Positions 10,485 through 30,356 of a DNA stretch of 64,000 bases are shown here, piece after piece. The notes under the pieces were generated by a model. It made no database searches, had not been told where the DNA came from, and worked only from the letters and a program-made list of their open reading frames with translations. The stretch comes from Ascaris suum (lineage: Eukaryota > Nematoda > Chromadorea > Rhabditida > Ascarididae), in NCBI GenBank assembly GCA_013433145.1, contig CM024170.1:13305866-13369865 (forward strand). Direction: 5' to 3'. Positions within the stretch are counted from its first letter, which is position 1, and every line of letters begins with the position of its first letter. The translations under genes and the position numbers were made by a program.

Positions 10485-13189
10485 TCATAATATAATTGAA
10501 AGATTTTTTAAAATACAATATTAGTGATTATATGCATAAATATCCATAGAAGTTAATAATCTTTACTATCAGAAAAATTCATTGAAATTTTCTTACTTGA
10601 ATTATTCGGCAATATAGGAAAACATTTGCATGAAATTTACAAAGAGGCACAAATCCGCTGAAATAAATAAATGCGGAAAAAGCGCAAATACAATGAGTGC
10701 AATTATATTCTCATTTATAGTTTTTAATTTGCCGTTGTATATTCACATACAAATATCATATATATGAAAGTTTATCTCTGCTTTTTTTTTCTCATTTCGA
10801 CTTTCCGAGATCGAATTTTACGTTAATCGAATTTTGTATTCTCGATCGCTCAAACTTTGATCACTACGCAATTTGTTAATATGGTATTCTCAATAGATCA
10901 AACAACTATGCATATCGATCATTCACTATGCTCATTTATGATCAGATTCCGATCAGTGCTGCGATATATCACATGTACTCATCGCTAATGTGATCCAAAA
11001 TAATACGCATCAACAAAGATGTAAATTCTAGGATTTACTTATGTGAGATAATAATGAATCGAAGAATTTTCATTTATAGAAGAATAAAGAAGTTTGCAGT
11101 GAAGCAGTAGAATACAAAAACAACATAAAACGTATAATCCGAAAGACGTCGTCCGAGAATGTATCATAAAGTAGCATTGCAAAATATATCACAACATATT
11201 CATGCAACAATCGCCTAAAATCTAGCACATTTGCGACCATTTTTCTATAAGCCATTCTTGCAATGGAGCGCAAATGAAACACGCAGATTGAAACAGCATT
11301 CAAATTGCAATTTCCATAGCTCCAATCTACTTTCAATCGCAAATGACAAATGAATGACCAATCAGAGTTTTCTACAAAGGAGTTTTATATGAAAGATGGC
11401 CACCAATGATGCCCACGTTAGAGGAGGTTTGTATAAAGGATGGCTACTAAAAAAGAATGAGGCTAAAATACATCATCGCTCAAGAATTATCGATATAATG
11501 CGCTTGGTATTATTCACTACTGCCTCCCTCTATAAATTCGCTTAAAATCGGTGAACCAATCATAACAGGATGCGAAGCGCTTGCAATGCTCGGTATGTCA
11601 TCGCTCCTAGTCCCCTCACTTCCACCTTATCTTCGCATAAAAAGCTTATGGCCCTTATTGTGATGTAAAAAAAAAAATACTTAAAAAAAAGTAAAGAAGT
11701 AGCATTTGTAAAGAATGCTAAATACTTTTACAAAGACAAAAAAGCAAACAAATAGTGGATTTCATTTTTCTATTCGCATATGAATAAGTAAATTTTATGA
11801 TACTCTCCCACAATTCCCCTTATATAAGTGAAAAATATCGACCCGAAAAAAATGTTTTCTTGATCCGTTTTAGTAAAACCCTTTATCTATGAAATTCACT
11901 ATCTATAAAAAAATCACCTCACAAATATCCTTCAATGGAAACGCAATGGAGATGTATAAATGGAGATGAGTGAAAAAAACACATAAACAATACATAGAAC
12001 ATTTTCATAGTTCAATTTCAAGTGAAAACACTCTTGAAAAACAACAAAACTGAAACACTCCCTTAGAAGTACTAGAAATAGATATCATATATGGTATGCA
12101 ATAATGATTGCAATATTAATTGCTATAGAATTGCGTCAATGAAGCAACGATAACTTATTGAATGTGCATTATTCAAATTATTAGCTAAAAGATATTTATG
12201 AGAACAGAGTAGAGCACATTTCGGATATTTCTGCTTTATTTCTTGATGCCGTTCAGATCGGTTAATATCGTGATCTCCTAATATCGATTGAATTTCTGGT
12301 TGCTTTGCGCCTCTAAAATATTTTATGTATAGCAAAAACTACAAGAAGCACAGTAACCATTAGTGCCGATACGTACCGTTATCCGCAAATAATTTAATTC
12401 TTAATGCTATGGAATAATTCTTATCCGCTACCCGCACATCGCTATCTAAATAGGTAAATTTCATGCGCATATTTAGATCATGTTTTCAGATGATTAGGCG
12501 ATCTATTTAGCTGACAATTTGCTCTATACTCTTCACTACCATGTGTTTCTTTGCAAAAATTAATCTACCGGATCAAATACCGAGAAGAAACAATCGTATA
12601 TAAGGGCATTCATTAGTCACACAGTGTTTCGATACGCATGGTGGCTGGTTTGCATCGAGAAGTGGTGCGTCGAGTGTGTTAAATGGTTCGTTATATTGTA
12701 ATGTGAAATACGCTTGAATTGACGAGTCTTCTCCAATGTTTTGATTAGAATACATTTGTTGTATTCTTATGTTAAGGACGTATAGATAATTGAAATAATA
12801 TTATATCCACTTGTATTAATTTAATGATTGTTATAGGTTTCTATGTTTGAGGATGTTTAGCCATAATGTGTTTTCGTTTAGATTTTACATGAAAAGAGTT
12901 CTATTAACTGAGTAAATGAAAGCGATTCGGATTAGATTTGCGGTTGCTTTCTTTTAATTTTTTTTTCTTCATTTATATGGTGTTTCATTTTGCTTTATCT
13001 ATTTTTTAAAAAATTGTATTGTATTTTCATAGATCTGCCTCCTTAAAATGCATTTATTGTGGTGTCCATTGCAATCGATATGCTCGTCTGTATATGCGGT
13101 AGTTTCACTCCGAAACCCATGAGGAATAGAGACATGGAAGTTGGATTTGAATTATGGAGATTTGTAAGGGTCAAATCCATTTGGCTCGT
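10485..13189. other. AT-rich non-coding DNA
   Basis: No supported gene. Open frames on either strand (for example around 11.1-11.3 kb and 12.1-12.8 kb, minus strand) have neither recognisable domains nor good splice contexts. Confidence 0.55.
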
Positions 13190-13630
13190 CAAGTTGTCTA
13201 GGCCTCATTGAGGATCTGCATCCTCTGTCGAGCTACGGTCGAGTAATTTGCCAGACAATAAAGGCGTAAAGTGTGTGGTATAAGGTACAATAAGGTGACA
13301 AACATGAAGGGATACCTAGGATAGCTCGAGTTGCCTGCACGATTGCGCAGTCGAACTCCACCCTGCCTCCGATCACCTCGCGCACTCCAACGGCCACATG
13401 TAGGCCCATTAGGCCACAAGATCAGTCTAGGACCTGAATGAATACATGAGCACATCAACTCCATCTTTACCCTCCCGATTTTGCCTCCGGCTAGGCTCAA
13501 GACATATGCTGGATAGTATGTTTATCTGCTTGCAAGCTCTTGACCTTCTTTAACTAACTTTGCATGACGCACTACGACCTCTTAATCTACGGCCGAGTAG
13601 TCTACTTTACAAATTAGATGGAAGGCTTGA
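13190..13630. other. GC-richer island, unclassified
   Basis: About 440 bases clearly richer in G and C than the flanks. It contains two related words, CTACGGTCGAGTA (about 13232) and CTACGGCCGAGTAG (about 13589), and a 100-codon minus-strand open frame (13500-13198) with Gly, Arg and Cys but no domain I recognise. It could be a degenerate mobile element or a regulatory island. I see no terminal inverted repeats or target-site duplication. Confidence 0.35.
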
Positions 13631-13819
13631 ATCATCGCACACGTTGCATATAACATAATATATAACCTCTTATACCACTTTTCACATCAAGAAATTGAAT
13701 TCGAAGGAGATCAGAGTAAAGCAATTTTTTTCGAGAATTTATGGACGCAACTACAATCTATTTTAGTTGCAAAAAAAAATCATTTCGCATATTTGAGTAT
13801 TTTTTAGTTAGTTATTTAG

Positions 13820-17725
<3,906 letters not shown>

Positions 17726-20700
17726 GAGTAAACATCATAGACCTATAAAGGTAATTTATTTTGGCTAATATAATAGTTTCCTGAGTTAAGTTCGCATGTT
17801 TCATGGGCTCGTTTGGTTGTTTCTGACGAAGTTTTTTAAATAAGAATGATCCTTCATGTTTGCAAAAATCCTATAGCGGTATTGCCCTCTCCGGACGATA
17901 TTAAAGCAAAGTACTTATCAGCAGAGGAATGTAATAAATTAAAAGGGAAATACTATTAACACACAGAAGTATACAGTTCCTTTACAGCTTTCTCCTCCTA
18001 TTATTTCATTTCTATCTCTGCAGTCTCCAGCTTTGCTTTATTGCTTTTCTATTTCGATTGCCTTTTCAGCACCATTCCTCTGCCATCTGTTCTACAGAAT
18101 GTATCACAATTCGTTTGTCTTCTGATATGTTAATTGGTGAAAGCGCAGCAGTTACCTACGTGAATTCGCATCTCTTGTGTTTCCATTCATAAATGCGAAA
18201 AACAGTAATCTGCAGCGTTTAGACTGTAGACTATAGACTCCCGATTGTAAAACATGTTGTATAGACTTCTATGCTATATCAAAAAATATAGGTGTTTCAT
18301 TAGCGTTATCAGCTTACTCCCTGTTTGAGCATCGACGAATTTTCGTCGCAGTCGTAGTCGGATTGAATAGAAGTTTGCCGTAGTATATTTAAGGTCATAA
18401 AAGAAAGGAGAAAATCGCAACAAGGCATTACAGCTCTATCTAACAATATAACAGTATGAAAGAAGCGTAAGGAAGAAGGTATAACGTATAGATGTGCACA
18501 GAATGATGACAGTAGGAAAGCGTAGTGATAACGACGTGAACAACTGAAAAAATCTAAACGAAAATAACATTTAAACGATGCATTAGTAAACGAGAACGCC
18601 TATTGTATGAAGATTAAACCTATCCAGGCAGCTTTTGAACAATGAAGTATTTTAGGCGACAGCAATGTTTGATGAAAACTTATTCCAGGTTTATGTAAGA
18701 GGTATATACAGTTCGATAAGTTAAATGCAGCCAAAAATGTCTGCTTGCAGCTGCAATTGATTGTCATGACCACGGCGACCTCTAATTGAAGTATCAAAAA
18801 AAAAATCCTCATCAAAAGAGAATTCTGAAAGCCTGTTTACAATCTTGAAGTACCGGTGAAGTACCGGTCATGTTTCCAACTTTCAAACGGTGGAATTCAA
18901 TTGATCCAAAATTGCAACACCTTCAAATAGGCATCCTATCCTCTTTATTTACTATGAACGTGGAAAATTTCTATGGAAAGTGATGCGGTTTATGCATTTT
19001 CTGAACTTTTTCTGTATAGTTAACGTTAATTGTGCTAATAAGGAGAAGAAAAAATTAGCCACTATTGAGTTTTCAATGGCAACACAACGAAAATATTTCA
19101 CGATAAATGGCTCCATGCATTTGTAGCTAAAAAATCATTTGAAATAGAATTCAAACTTTACGAAACGACTTTGCAACTGTTTCCGAACTATGCGGGCGTT
19201 CAATCGCTATCAATATACATTTAAATCACCGAATTGTTAAGGCTATCATTGCCAGGAAAAATATCGCATCATTAAATTTTAATGAAAATCGTCATGAGAC
19301 TTTACAATATTTGTCACTTTTGTTTCGAAATTACCTATCTTCATAATAAATTCAACGTTTCATTGAAATCGACGAGATCTCTTTATACTGTTTAAAAAAC
19401 ACTAGCAGAATCGCTTAGATTTTGAGCGACCTGCAAAAAAAAGTTTCTCAACATTTTCGAGTTTCTCGGGAGGGTCATCAGATTCGACCAAGTACAGCAA
19501 TAGGCTTAAGGCCTTACCTTAAAGGCCTTCACTAGCAACAGCACGTGCCTCTGAAAATGAAATAACGCAACAGACTCAAGACCTTAAAGGCCTTCACTCA
19601 GCAGTAAAGTTAACCTTAATCCATTGCTCTATCGAGTAAACATAAATGACTTCTATTTGAATTTTTTGCGCGAAAATTGAGACTTAGTCCTTCATCGAAG
19701 ATTTCTACAATGAGGTGGCTGATTGAGTTGGTAGGAAACTGTACTGAGCGGAATTGAGGTTATTGAGAAGGGAAATACTCCAATAGAGCATATTTTAGAA
19801 TATATTCAAACACCTTGCAAACCGATGAGTTTACACTTACGGAGTTCTTTGCTTTATTTGATAACGCTTCTTGAGTACAGGTTTTATACAAGCTATTTTC
19901 CAAAAAAATGACCATGCTCGACAAGAAAAGTCGTACTGAAAAAATTGCTAAATGCCCTCATAAATAAACGTCGCTATGCGCTTTAAGAAAATTGAGATCA
20001 TATTTTCAGTAAAACTTTACAGCTAAACTGTCAAATTACCTCCACAAAATAGCGTCTATATTTCTTTGGGAAATATAAGCGACTCCGTCGTCTCATGGCT
20101 AATTCCTGGAGAACTTTGCCATTTTGTTTGAAAACTTTCAAGAAAAAAGTCTCTCATGATCTCGAATTTGATAGCGTTATCGGTCACTAGAGAGTCATTT
20201 TCATCTTTTAAAACTCCGACCATTTGTTTCGCATGCAATTTGATACCAAAAAATATTTGTGGAAAGCCTTTTCACTGCTAGGGTAAATCATGCGATTTTC
20301 CAAATTCCTCACAAATCTAGCCCACTGAGTTCGGGTGATCAGCGAAACGAGACCGTAAGGCTTGAACCTGTTAGCTTAAAGACTATGTTTGTTAACTGCA
20401 AGCCTCTGCTAATATTGTGGTTACAGAGTGCTATATTTTCGAGCTTTCTTTAGTGAGTAATAACATTCAATTGTATAGTAAAGTGAGCTTAAAATGAAAA
20501 AAGACACAATCAATCTAGACAGAACTTGGAAATTAATTCCTGCAGCTGCAGTTATAGAGTATAAGAGTTATCAAAAGACCACAGTATTACCTGTATAACC
20601 TGCATTACCTGTGCTGTATGAAGTCACCATATTATCGAATCGCTAGCGCCAAATATCCTTCATAAGCTATGTTGAAAATGGCGCTTTCTCAGAGCAATCT

Positions 20701-23700
20701 TTCTTGTTGCAAGCTGCACCTTGTTTCGAAAGTCGCCATGGTAAAACTTCTACTAAAGAAAGCTACATCCAATGAAGCAAAGAACTTTAGATTGCAAGTG
20801 TGCCTTCGTTTGTTTGTAAAATATTTGAACATACGTGTAAATTAACAAAAGTTACAATGGGATATATTCTTTTTTCAACTCGTCGTCGCCTTTCCTGGCA
20901 GTGAGACCTAATGGTGGAGCGAAGAAAGGAGTACATGAGATTTTTCTGTTTTGCTGATGTTATTGTGCACAACGTGATGCTACTGTTGAAGATGATCCCC
21001 GGGGAAATGAAGAATTTCCTGGGAAGTTTTCGGCAAACTTGTTGGACGTTTCAAGATTAGAAACTTCTTTTGGAAAACACCTCTCGAAATTTACTGTACG
21101 AAACGTGTTAGAGATTTTTCTTTAAAATTCATTTATTCTTTGGGGGGGGGGGTATTTTGTTGGAGTAAACATTCCTAGATTTATTATTCGGCGATCATTT
21201 CATGGTTCTTTCAATTTAAAAAAATCTCGTATGATGGATAATCTGGACACATGAATAAGTACGAAATTATATCTCTTGGTTTATGGGGAATGGCTAAATT
21301 ATTTGAAGGGCGGTTTTATCCTCACATAACCTTCCAGTTTGAACTTCATGCAGTTGTAAAGTAAAGTTTTATGAAGTGGTTTTTTGTGGGCAAAATCTTT
21401 GGCCAAAGATTCCCTAATTGCTTCATTACTTTAGCTTGTTTTAGAAAGGATTTCTAGTGGAAGGCATTTTTTCTGAGTGTACAATTGGCATAAAGTAGTG
21501 TTGCCACAGAGGCAAATTTAGTTTGGGCGTACTGGAAATAAAGGAGAGCTGTCTGACCTTGAAAGCATTAGTTAGATAGGTGCTGAGGTGAGGCAAAACA
21601 GGAATGAGGATACTCTGTGAGCGAATTTCTCCTCTAGAACACCGTTGCAAACTACCCTTCTCCAAGGCCGACGATCATCCCTCACGATAGGTGACGTCAT
21701 CATTTGAGCTATGGAGCCCAGGGCTTGAGGAAATCATCGAGTGAGCGCTTTGAAGCTTATGAACTCATAGTTTCCCAGAGAAATTGGTGTTGATAAAATT
21801 ACGTAATATTTTTCTCAGTCTGCACCTTGAATGCAACGTTTTCATTGCTTATAGAGCGTTCTACCCTCCTTTCCTTCACTCCCCTCCCCCTCCCCAGTCT
21901 CACTTCTTTTCTGTTTACCTCGCAGCTTGTGGGTATCTCCCCACCTACTACAGCTCTCGCTCACATGTGACGTTAAAAAACTCATAAACACACAAGTTTT
22001 CAGCAGTTTTTGTAAAGATATTGGAATACAACAGCGCTATGTGATATTGTTTCTAGCATCGGGCAGAAACCTATGGGCGACAATGGTGACATTGATTTTC
22101 GTGAGGTAACATGCTGCAGCGGCCATTTTTTAGCATTGATTCATGAGCTACTTGCCGTTATTTTCGAATATTGGACACTATGTAGAAAACACATTTTACA
22201 GAATTCAGATAGGACACATAATGGCGAAAACCTCATACCGCTACTCGCATATGAAATTGTGCATATATGTTAAGGTGTTCAAATTCTAAAGAGCTCCGAC
22301 AATGAAGCTTTAAGCGATATCTGCATTTCTAATGGTCAATTTTTTAAAATTTTCTTCTAGTAAGTGACATTTATGAGAGAGTAGTGAATTTTTCAGTTAG
22401 AATGATTTTTGAAGCGAGATAGCCCGATTTCAGTCTGATACATCAATGAACATATTAATAGGTAATATTTCCGCTATTCACTGTTATGAATATGATAATA
22501 TTTAAGAGACGATATTTTTTGAAAAGAGAAAGAATTTACTCTTCGAGGAAGAGAACATATGCAGATATCGCTCAAATTTCCGTAATAAATTGAACAATTT
22601 CATATCGTTATTGTTAATGAAAATGTCGATTGATGGGAAACGTTGGTGAAAATATCGGTTGATGGGAAATATCAATAGAAATTGAATAATTTCATAAATT
22701 TACGCTCATATCGTTATTGCTGATACGTTTGCAACAAAAGAAGAATAATGATGTTGTTGATAGAGGATTGTTTAGTGTTGGCAGTCAATAAACACATAAT
22801 TGCCGCTCATAAATTTTAGAGCACCATAAAATGGTCATTAAATGCAAACTTTCTTCAGGTCATCATTCACAATAAACGATCGTTTTCAAATCATCTCTTC
22901 TCATTTAAATTAAAATATCACTGAAGCGTAGAGGGAATCTTACCGTTTTCCTAATAGTAATAGGAGAAGGAATGAATAATGCTAAGGAGAAAGGCCTTTC
23001 ACAACGCCATTCTGCTTTGCTCTTTAATAGTCCCATCTCCTCATCCCATCGTTTTTGATTCTAAGTTTTTTTTTTCTTTTAGCATTAAGCCTAATTTGCC
23101 ATAGCTAAACAACTTGTAACATTGAACTCTGTAATAATATAATATTGTCGTTTTATTGTTAGAGAACTGTAGTAGGCTGAATGAATTCTTGTCGAGCTAC
23201 GATTCACGCACGATCTGGCACTAAACGGATGTGTGATGACTGATCCATTCGGTTATGAAGTCTAAATAGCTTATGAGCTTCGGCCACAATTATTCGTTGT
23301 ATCAATTTGGAACTTTCGTCCATTCCCTTGAAATATGTAACACTCTTTTTCTGTCTCTAGACAACATAGATTCACCTGGATATGTATTTTCATAAGATTA
23401 TTGCTGTCCCATTTGTTCGTCACTTATGTGCCCTGAGGCGATAGGAATTAGAACGTACCCTGCTAATTTTAATTCTTATAATCGAACTGATATTTTCCAT
23501 CCCTGTTCTTCCATATTGTTGGCGCATTTAGTAGTGAAGGTGCTGAAGTGAGCATAGACTTGTCGACTCATCAGTGTGATGTTGCTGTGGGAGGACAAAG
23601 GAAAAAATGGCGTACCACTGATCAAAGGGAAGCGTCGACGAGCAGTTGCTTTCGGGCGGCATCCTTTGTCTTAATATTTTGACATGGTTGTGCAGTTTTG

Positions 23701-26100
23701 TTGCTGCGCTCATTTGTCGAACAGACCCCCCCTCCCATCACTTTCGTATCCCCCTCCCCTTTTCGTATATGACCTCTTACCTCTTATCGTTCAACACCTG
23801 CTCCCTATTTCCGCCTATCACCTCCACAATCTCAAATAACAAATCTAAAAAACTTTCCGTCGAAACTTTTGCGTACCGTTGTTTATTGTACGACGGTTGT
23901 AAAATGTCACTTTCGTTTGGCAGTATAGAAAGCAGCTGAGTGCCTCCTGGGGTCCCTTTGTAGTGGCATCTTGTACCGCTTCCATACTTCCAAATCTTAT
24001 TTAAATCCGAGAGAAAATTTTCTTCTATGAAGCAAAGCTTAGCGAATGAAGTTTTCTAAGCAAAATATTCTCCGTAAAGGTTAAATGGGCAAATATCTCT
24101 CAATTGTGGAAAAGCAAGGGCAAAATAAATCGCAATAATAGAGATTCTAATCGATCTAGCATCAAGCTTTCAAATCATCAAAACAATGTTTTATTATCTA
24201 TTCCTTTCAGGTGAAGAATTTCAATATGTAGTGTTTCTCATCCTATCAGTTATAGTGAGATTGCGTACACTATATAATATTACTAAATATTTGGCACAGA
24301 GCAATATTTGTATCAATTTTAAAAAGATATATACCACATAATATAATGCAATGAGTTTTTTTCTTTTCTTTAGAAGAGTGCAATATAGGAGAAGATGATG
24401 GCGATTTTTGCTATTATAGAGTATTATCTAGTGCATTTCCCTTCAAAATTCATAGTTCTCCGTTAAGTATGGCTGATATTTTTTTGGCAATGAAAATGCA
24501 AAATCAACGAATGATTATATAAGTTTATATTTATATTTAAAACAAAAAAAAAACTATTTATTGAAATTTTTTAAATTAATTCCAAAAACTTTTCTACACG
24601 TTAAGATTTTCAAATGCAGAAATTGAAATAAATCAATCAATTCGATGATATAATAAAACATACAAGCTTGAAAGCCATTTCGAATGACGTCATTTATTTT
24701 TGATAATTTATTCGTTTTAGTAGCATTTCAAGTGTTCCGATACCAGCTTGTATCCAGCCTATACCCACTTTATCCAGCAATCTGATCTTATAGCCATCTT
24801 GCTCTTCTACTGACTCTATGCCGATAGTATTATTGCTTTCCATCTTCTTTTGCTCTGTTGCTTTATGCTTTTTCTCATGACATATTCAATTCTATATCTT
24901 ATATGCTATATTTTCTGTATTATCTCCTCTTTTTCTCGAATTTTATTTTTGCATTTCGATATCTTTCTATTCTATCATTTTATTTTTCATTGTCTTCCCG
25001 TTTGCTTTACGTGTAATTTTCGAGCGTATTCTTCTTTCTATGATTTTTATCTATCTATGATTTGTACTCGCTCGGCTATCTTCACCGTATATAGGTGGAA
25101 CACCGACGAAGAAGGTGAACGGCAAAAACATTTCCATGAATGCCCAATTGCATCTTTAACGTGAAAACTTTTTAGTGGCATTGCAACAAAAGGTTATATC
25201 ACGCTAATCTTCACACTTCCTGATGGCTTGAAGTGAAGCATCACTAATCAGATTCTCTATCCACCTCTTTCGAATCCGCATATGACCTCAAATATCCATC
25301 TATGTGAAACTTGTATCGAATTTTACTCTATTCTACTCCAAATCTGGCTACTCATCTCATTCATCGATAATCCCAATATGAATAAATTGGTGGTCATTCA
25401 CTATGAGATTTTTGATAGATTATGCAAATATCCTCTATTAATTTCATCTCACTTTTTGTTTCAATATCTCCAAAGCATGGAAGTGTACATTTTTGATAGT
25501 ACTATCGTTTCGAAGATTTCAGCTGTTGAGCTGCTGCTTTCCTTAATGAAGCAAAAATCCTTGACTCAGAGATTTTTTTTTCATCGTTTACCCTCTACAA
25601 ATTCCTCCTATAATCTTATGTATCCTAGTTCAGAATGAAGTGATTTCTTATAGAGGACGACTACTGTAAGTTTTTGGCCGAATAATAGGGCGATCTGTTT
25701 TGCGTCGACGGATATCGGCACAATTTTGCCTATCAGCAATGCCAATGAAATAAGTGAGAAAATACTTCTGCTTCAATATATTTGTTTCCACCCAAAAAAA
25801 AGTTCTCTTAGTTATCAAGCTTCGACAGATTCGCCAAAATTTGGTCGAAAATTTGCTTCACTAAAAAAATAAAAGCGAATTTAGACTTGATTCGAAAATT
25901 CACAATAATTTCCTCATAGCCTCACTCACTGAGAACACTCGTTGCTAAATAGTTGGGTTTAATTGATGCAGATCATAAATTCAACAAGAAATTGGCTTGG
26001 ATTTGTATTTGACGAGAACAGTGTTTTTCGTTGGCAATTAGTTTATACGCTTATATTTATTTACCTTCTCATGATAAATCCCTTTCTTTTCCTCTCTTAG
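17726..26100. other. Non-coding DNA with minor repeats
   Basis: No supported gene. Small items: a tandem GAAGTACCGGT pair at about 18846-18868; a repeated CTTAAAGGCCTTCACT word at about 19518-19534 and 19580-19597; an 11-G run at 21142-21152; C-rich pyrimidine patches at about 21862-21895 and 23725-23760. Open frames at about 21.8-22.3, 23.6-23.9 and 24.8-25.6 kb are hydrophobic, AT-driven and without recognisable domains. Confidence 0.5.
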
Positions 26101-26900
26101 ATATGTGTGGAAATTTCCACAAGGCTAGTAGGCGTGAAAAATAGCGTGAAAAATACTACCACCCAGTAATTACGGCAAGTTTTTTTGCCGTTATGATCTT
26201 GCTGTGCACTCAACAGTTATATATAGAAAACTTAGCAGTTACCGTTTACTTTACTTCACATCCTCTTTCATGCACGTTTCAGCGTTTCTTATGAAAACCT
26301 TTATATGGATGCCGTGGCTACAGTAAACACAACTTTCCCATTAGCAAGTCACTTGACTGTTGCGGTAAAAAGTGGTAAAAACTAGTGTGCAGTAAAGGTT
26401 CCTTGTTTGACGTTTATATAATTTACAACTTAAATTGAGTTGGCAGGCACAATGGAATGTGATACTGCAAAAGGTTTTCGTAGAGGCGATATATCACTTA
26501 GTGATAGGCGGAAAACTTCCTACGCCTATCAGTTACAACTCAATAGTATAGAAATTATTGCCAGGTATGTTTATTTTGCCAGGTTATAAATTGTCAGGTT
26601 ATAAATAGCCTAACGGTTATCACCATGTGGTTTATTAGAGAATTACCATCGTAGAGAATTTATTAGAGAATTTCTACCAGAAGAAATGACAAAGGCTCTA
26701 AGGTGATAATCACCTTCGATTGCGTTTTGCGCATTATTGATAATCTTTACAATTGTTAGTATTTTTTATTGTGGTACGGGAAGCGGATACTAAGTGATAA
26801 TTGCCGCTAGAAAACTTTACGATAGTCATTGCCACTTATACGTTTCTGAAAGTACACAAAACATAGCGATTTAATATCTTCACGGGCAATCATCCATTGT
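26100..26900. repeat. Patch rich in small inverted and direct repeats
   Basis: Contains ACGGCAA/TTGCCGT arms at 26172-26178/26185-26191, TGATAGGCG/CGCCTATCA arms at 26502-26510/26523-26531, a near-palindrome TATCACTTAGTGATA just before the second, and a direct repeat CAGGTTATAAAT at about 26580 and 26595. The density of dyads resembles a decayed non-autonomous DNA element, but no ends or target duplication are recognisable. Confidence 0.4.
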
Positions 26901-29209
<2,309 letters not shown>

Positions 29210-30265
29210 ATGAAACAGAAACAGGGAAATATGAGCCCAAATAATATTGTAAGTAACAGTGTTTGTGACTTAGTAATAGTGACAGTAATAGCTTGAGAAT
29301 TTTTGATGGCGGTTTCTGATAATTTGAAGTAAGTTGCACCTCATGATTCACACTGCGATAAGTTGTTCTCGCTACTTGCCCATCGGGTAGAGGATGAACC
29401 ACAGGAATCATTCGAAATATCCTCTAACCATAGATAGAAAAATGCGATCAGTGCACTTATCCAATAAAGATTACTGTACATGATGAGGATTCTAAAAGTG
29501 AAAACTAAATTTGAAATGCTATTGGAAAAGAAAGAAAGAAGAAAGCAGCAAAACGATTTGAAGAAGGCGCCATTCGAGGAACACGACGGAACGTCGCCTG
29601 AATTTGTTGATTTATGTGTACGGTCGGTTCGGATTTTTTTAAACGTTTCGTGATTTACATGCGCTCAATGCGCCATAAATTTTGCACCAAAAAGCGTTTT
29701 GCTCGCTTCGTCTTCTTCGTCGTCGTTTTCTTTGCGATATTTCACAATAAAACAAACAATTCATTTTTATTTTATATAACATTCTCGGTTGGTCACCTCA
29801 TTGTTTCATGCATATGTTAGAAATGTTGAATTTTATCGTATATGCCATTAAAAATATATTATGATGCTTATTCATTTATTTCGATATCGGCTCTCCATTG
29901 CAATAAAAATCTAATGGCGAATATTAATTTGTGTAGGTGAACGGAAGTAGGAAGAGGAAAATGTAGCGGCAAAATGAGGTGATAAAAATAATTGAAAATA
30001 TTTGTTGAAGTTTAAAACACAAAAAAGAACAAAGGAAAAATTTCTAAAGTTGTGTTTCTTTCAGAGGATATACTGTGCTTATCAATATTATGACAGCACT
30101 ATAATGTAAGGCGAAATAAGCTGATTATTATAAGTTGAACGGATAAATGATAATATCTAAATATTGAGGGTTAAAATGGTAACGTAACGGGAAAGGCTTT
30201 TAATTTGGAAGAAAAAATATGCGATAAAAATTTCTTCATTTATATTTGCAAAATGTGAGTTCGAA

Positions 30266-30356
30266 GATAGAAAGATTGAGGTAGAGCGGCAAGTCGAGAT
30301 AGAAAGATTGAGGTAGAGCGGCAAGTCGAGATAGAAAGATTGAGGTAGAGCGGCAA
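30266..30356 (+). repeat. 32-bp minisatellite, about 2.8 copies
   Basis: Unit GATAGAAAGATTGAGGTAGA followed by GCGGCAAGTCGA, at 30266, 30298 and 30330, with essentially identical copies. The near identity suggests recent expansion or homogenisation. Confidence 0.9.

Noticed and set aside
29483..29653. 56-codon ATG open frame rich in Lys and Glu
   Set aside because: Too short and without homology or splice evidence to call.
30276..30346. let-7 microRNA (TGAGGTAG repeated three times)
   Set aside because: Only eight bases match, the word is part of a 32-bp tandem repeat, and no hairpin with a let-7-like star arm is present.
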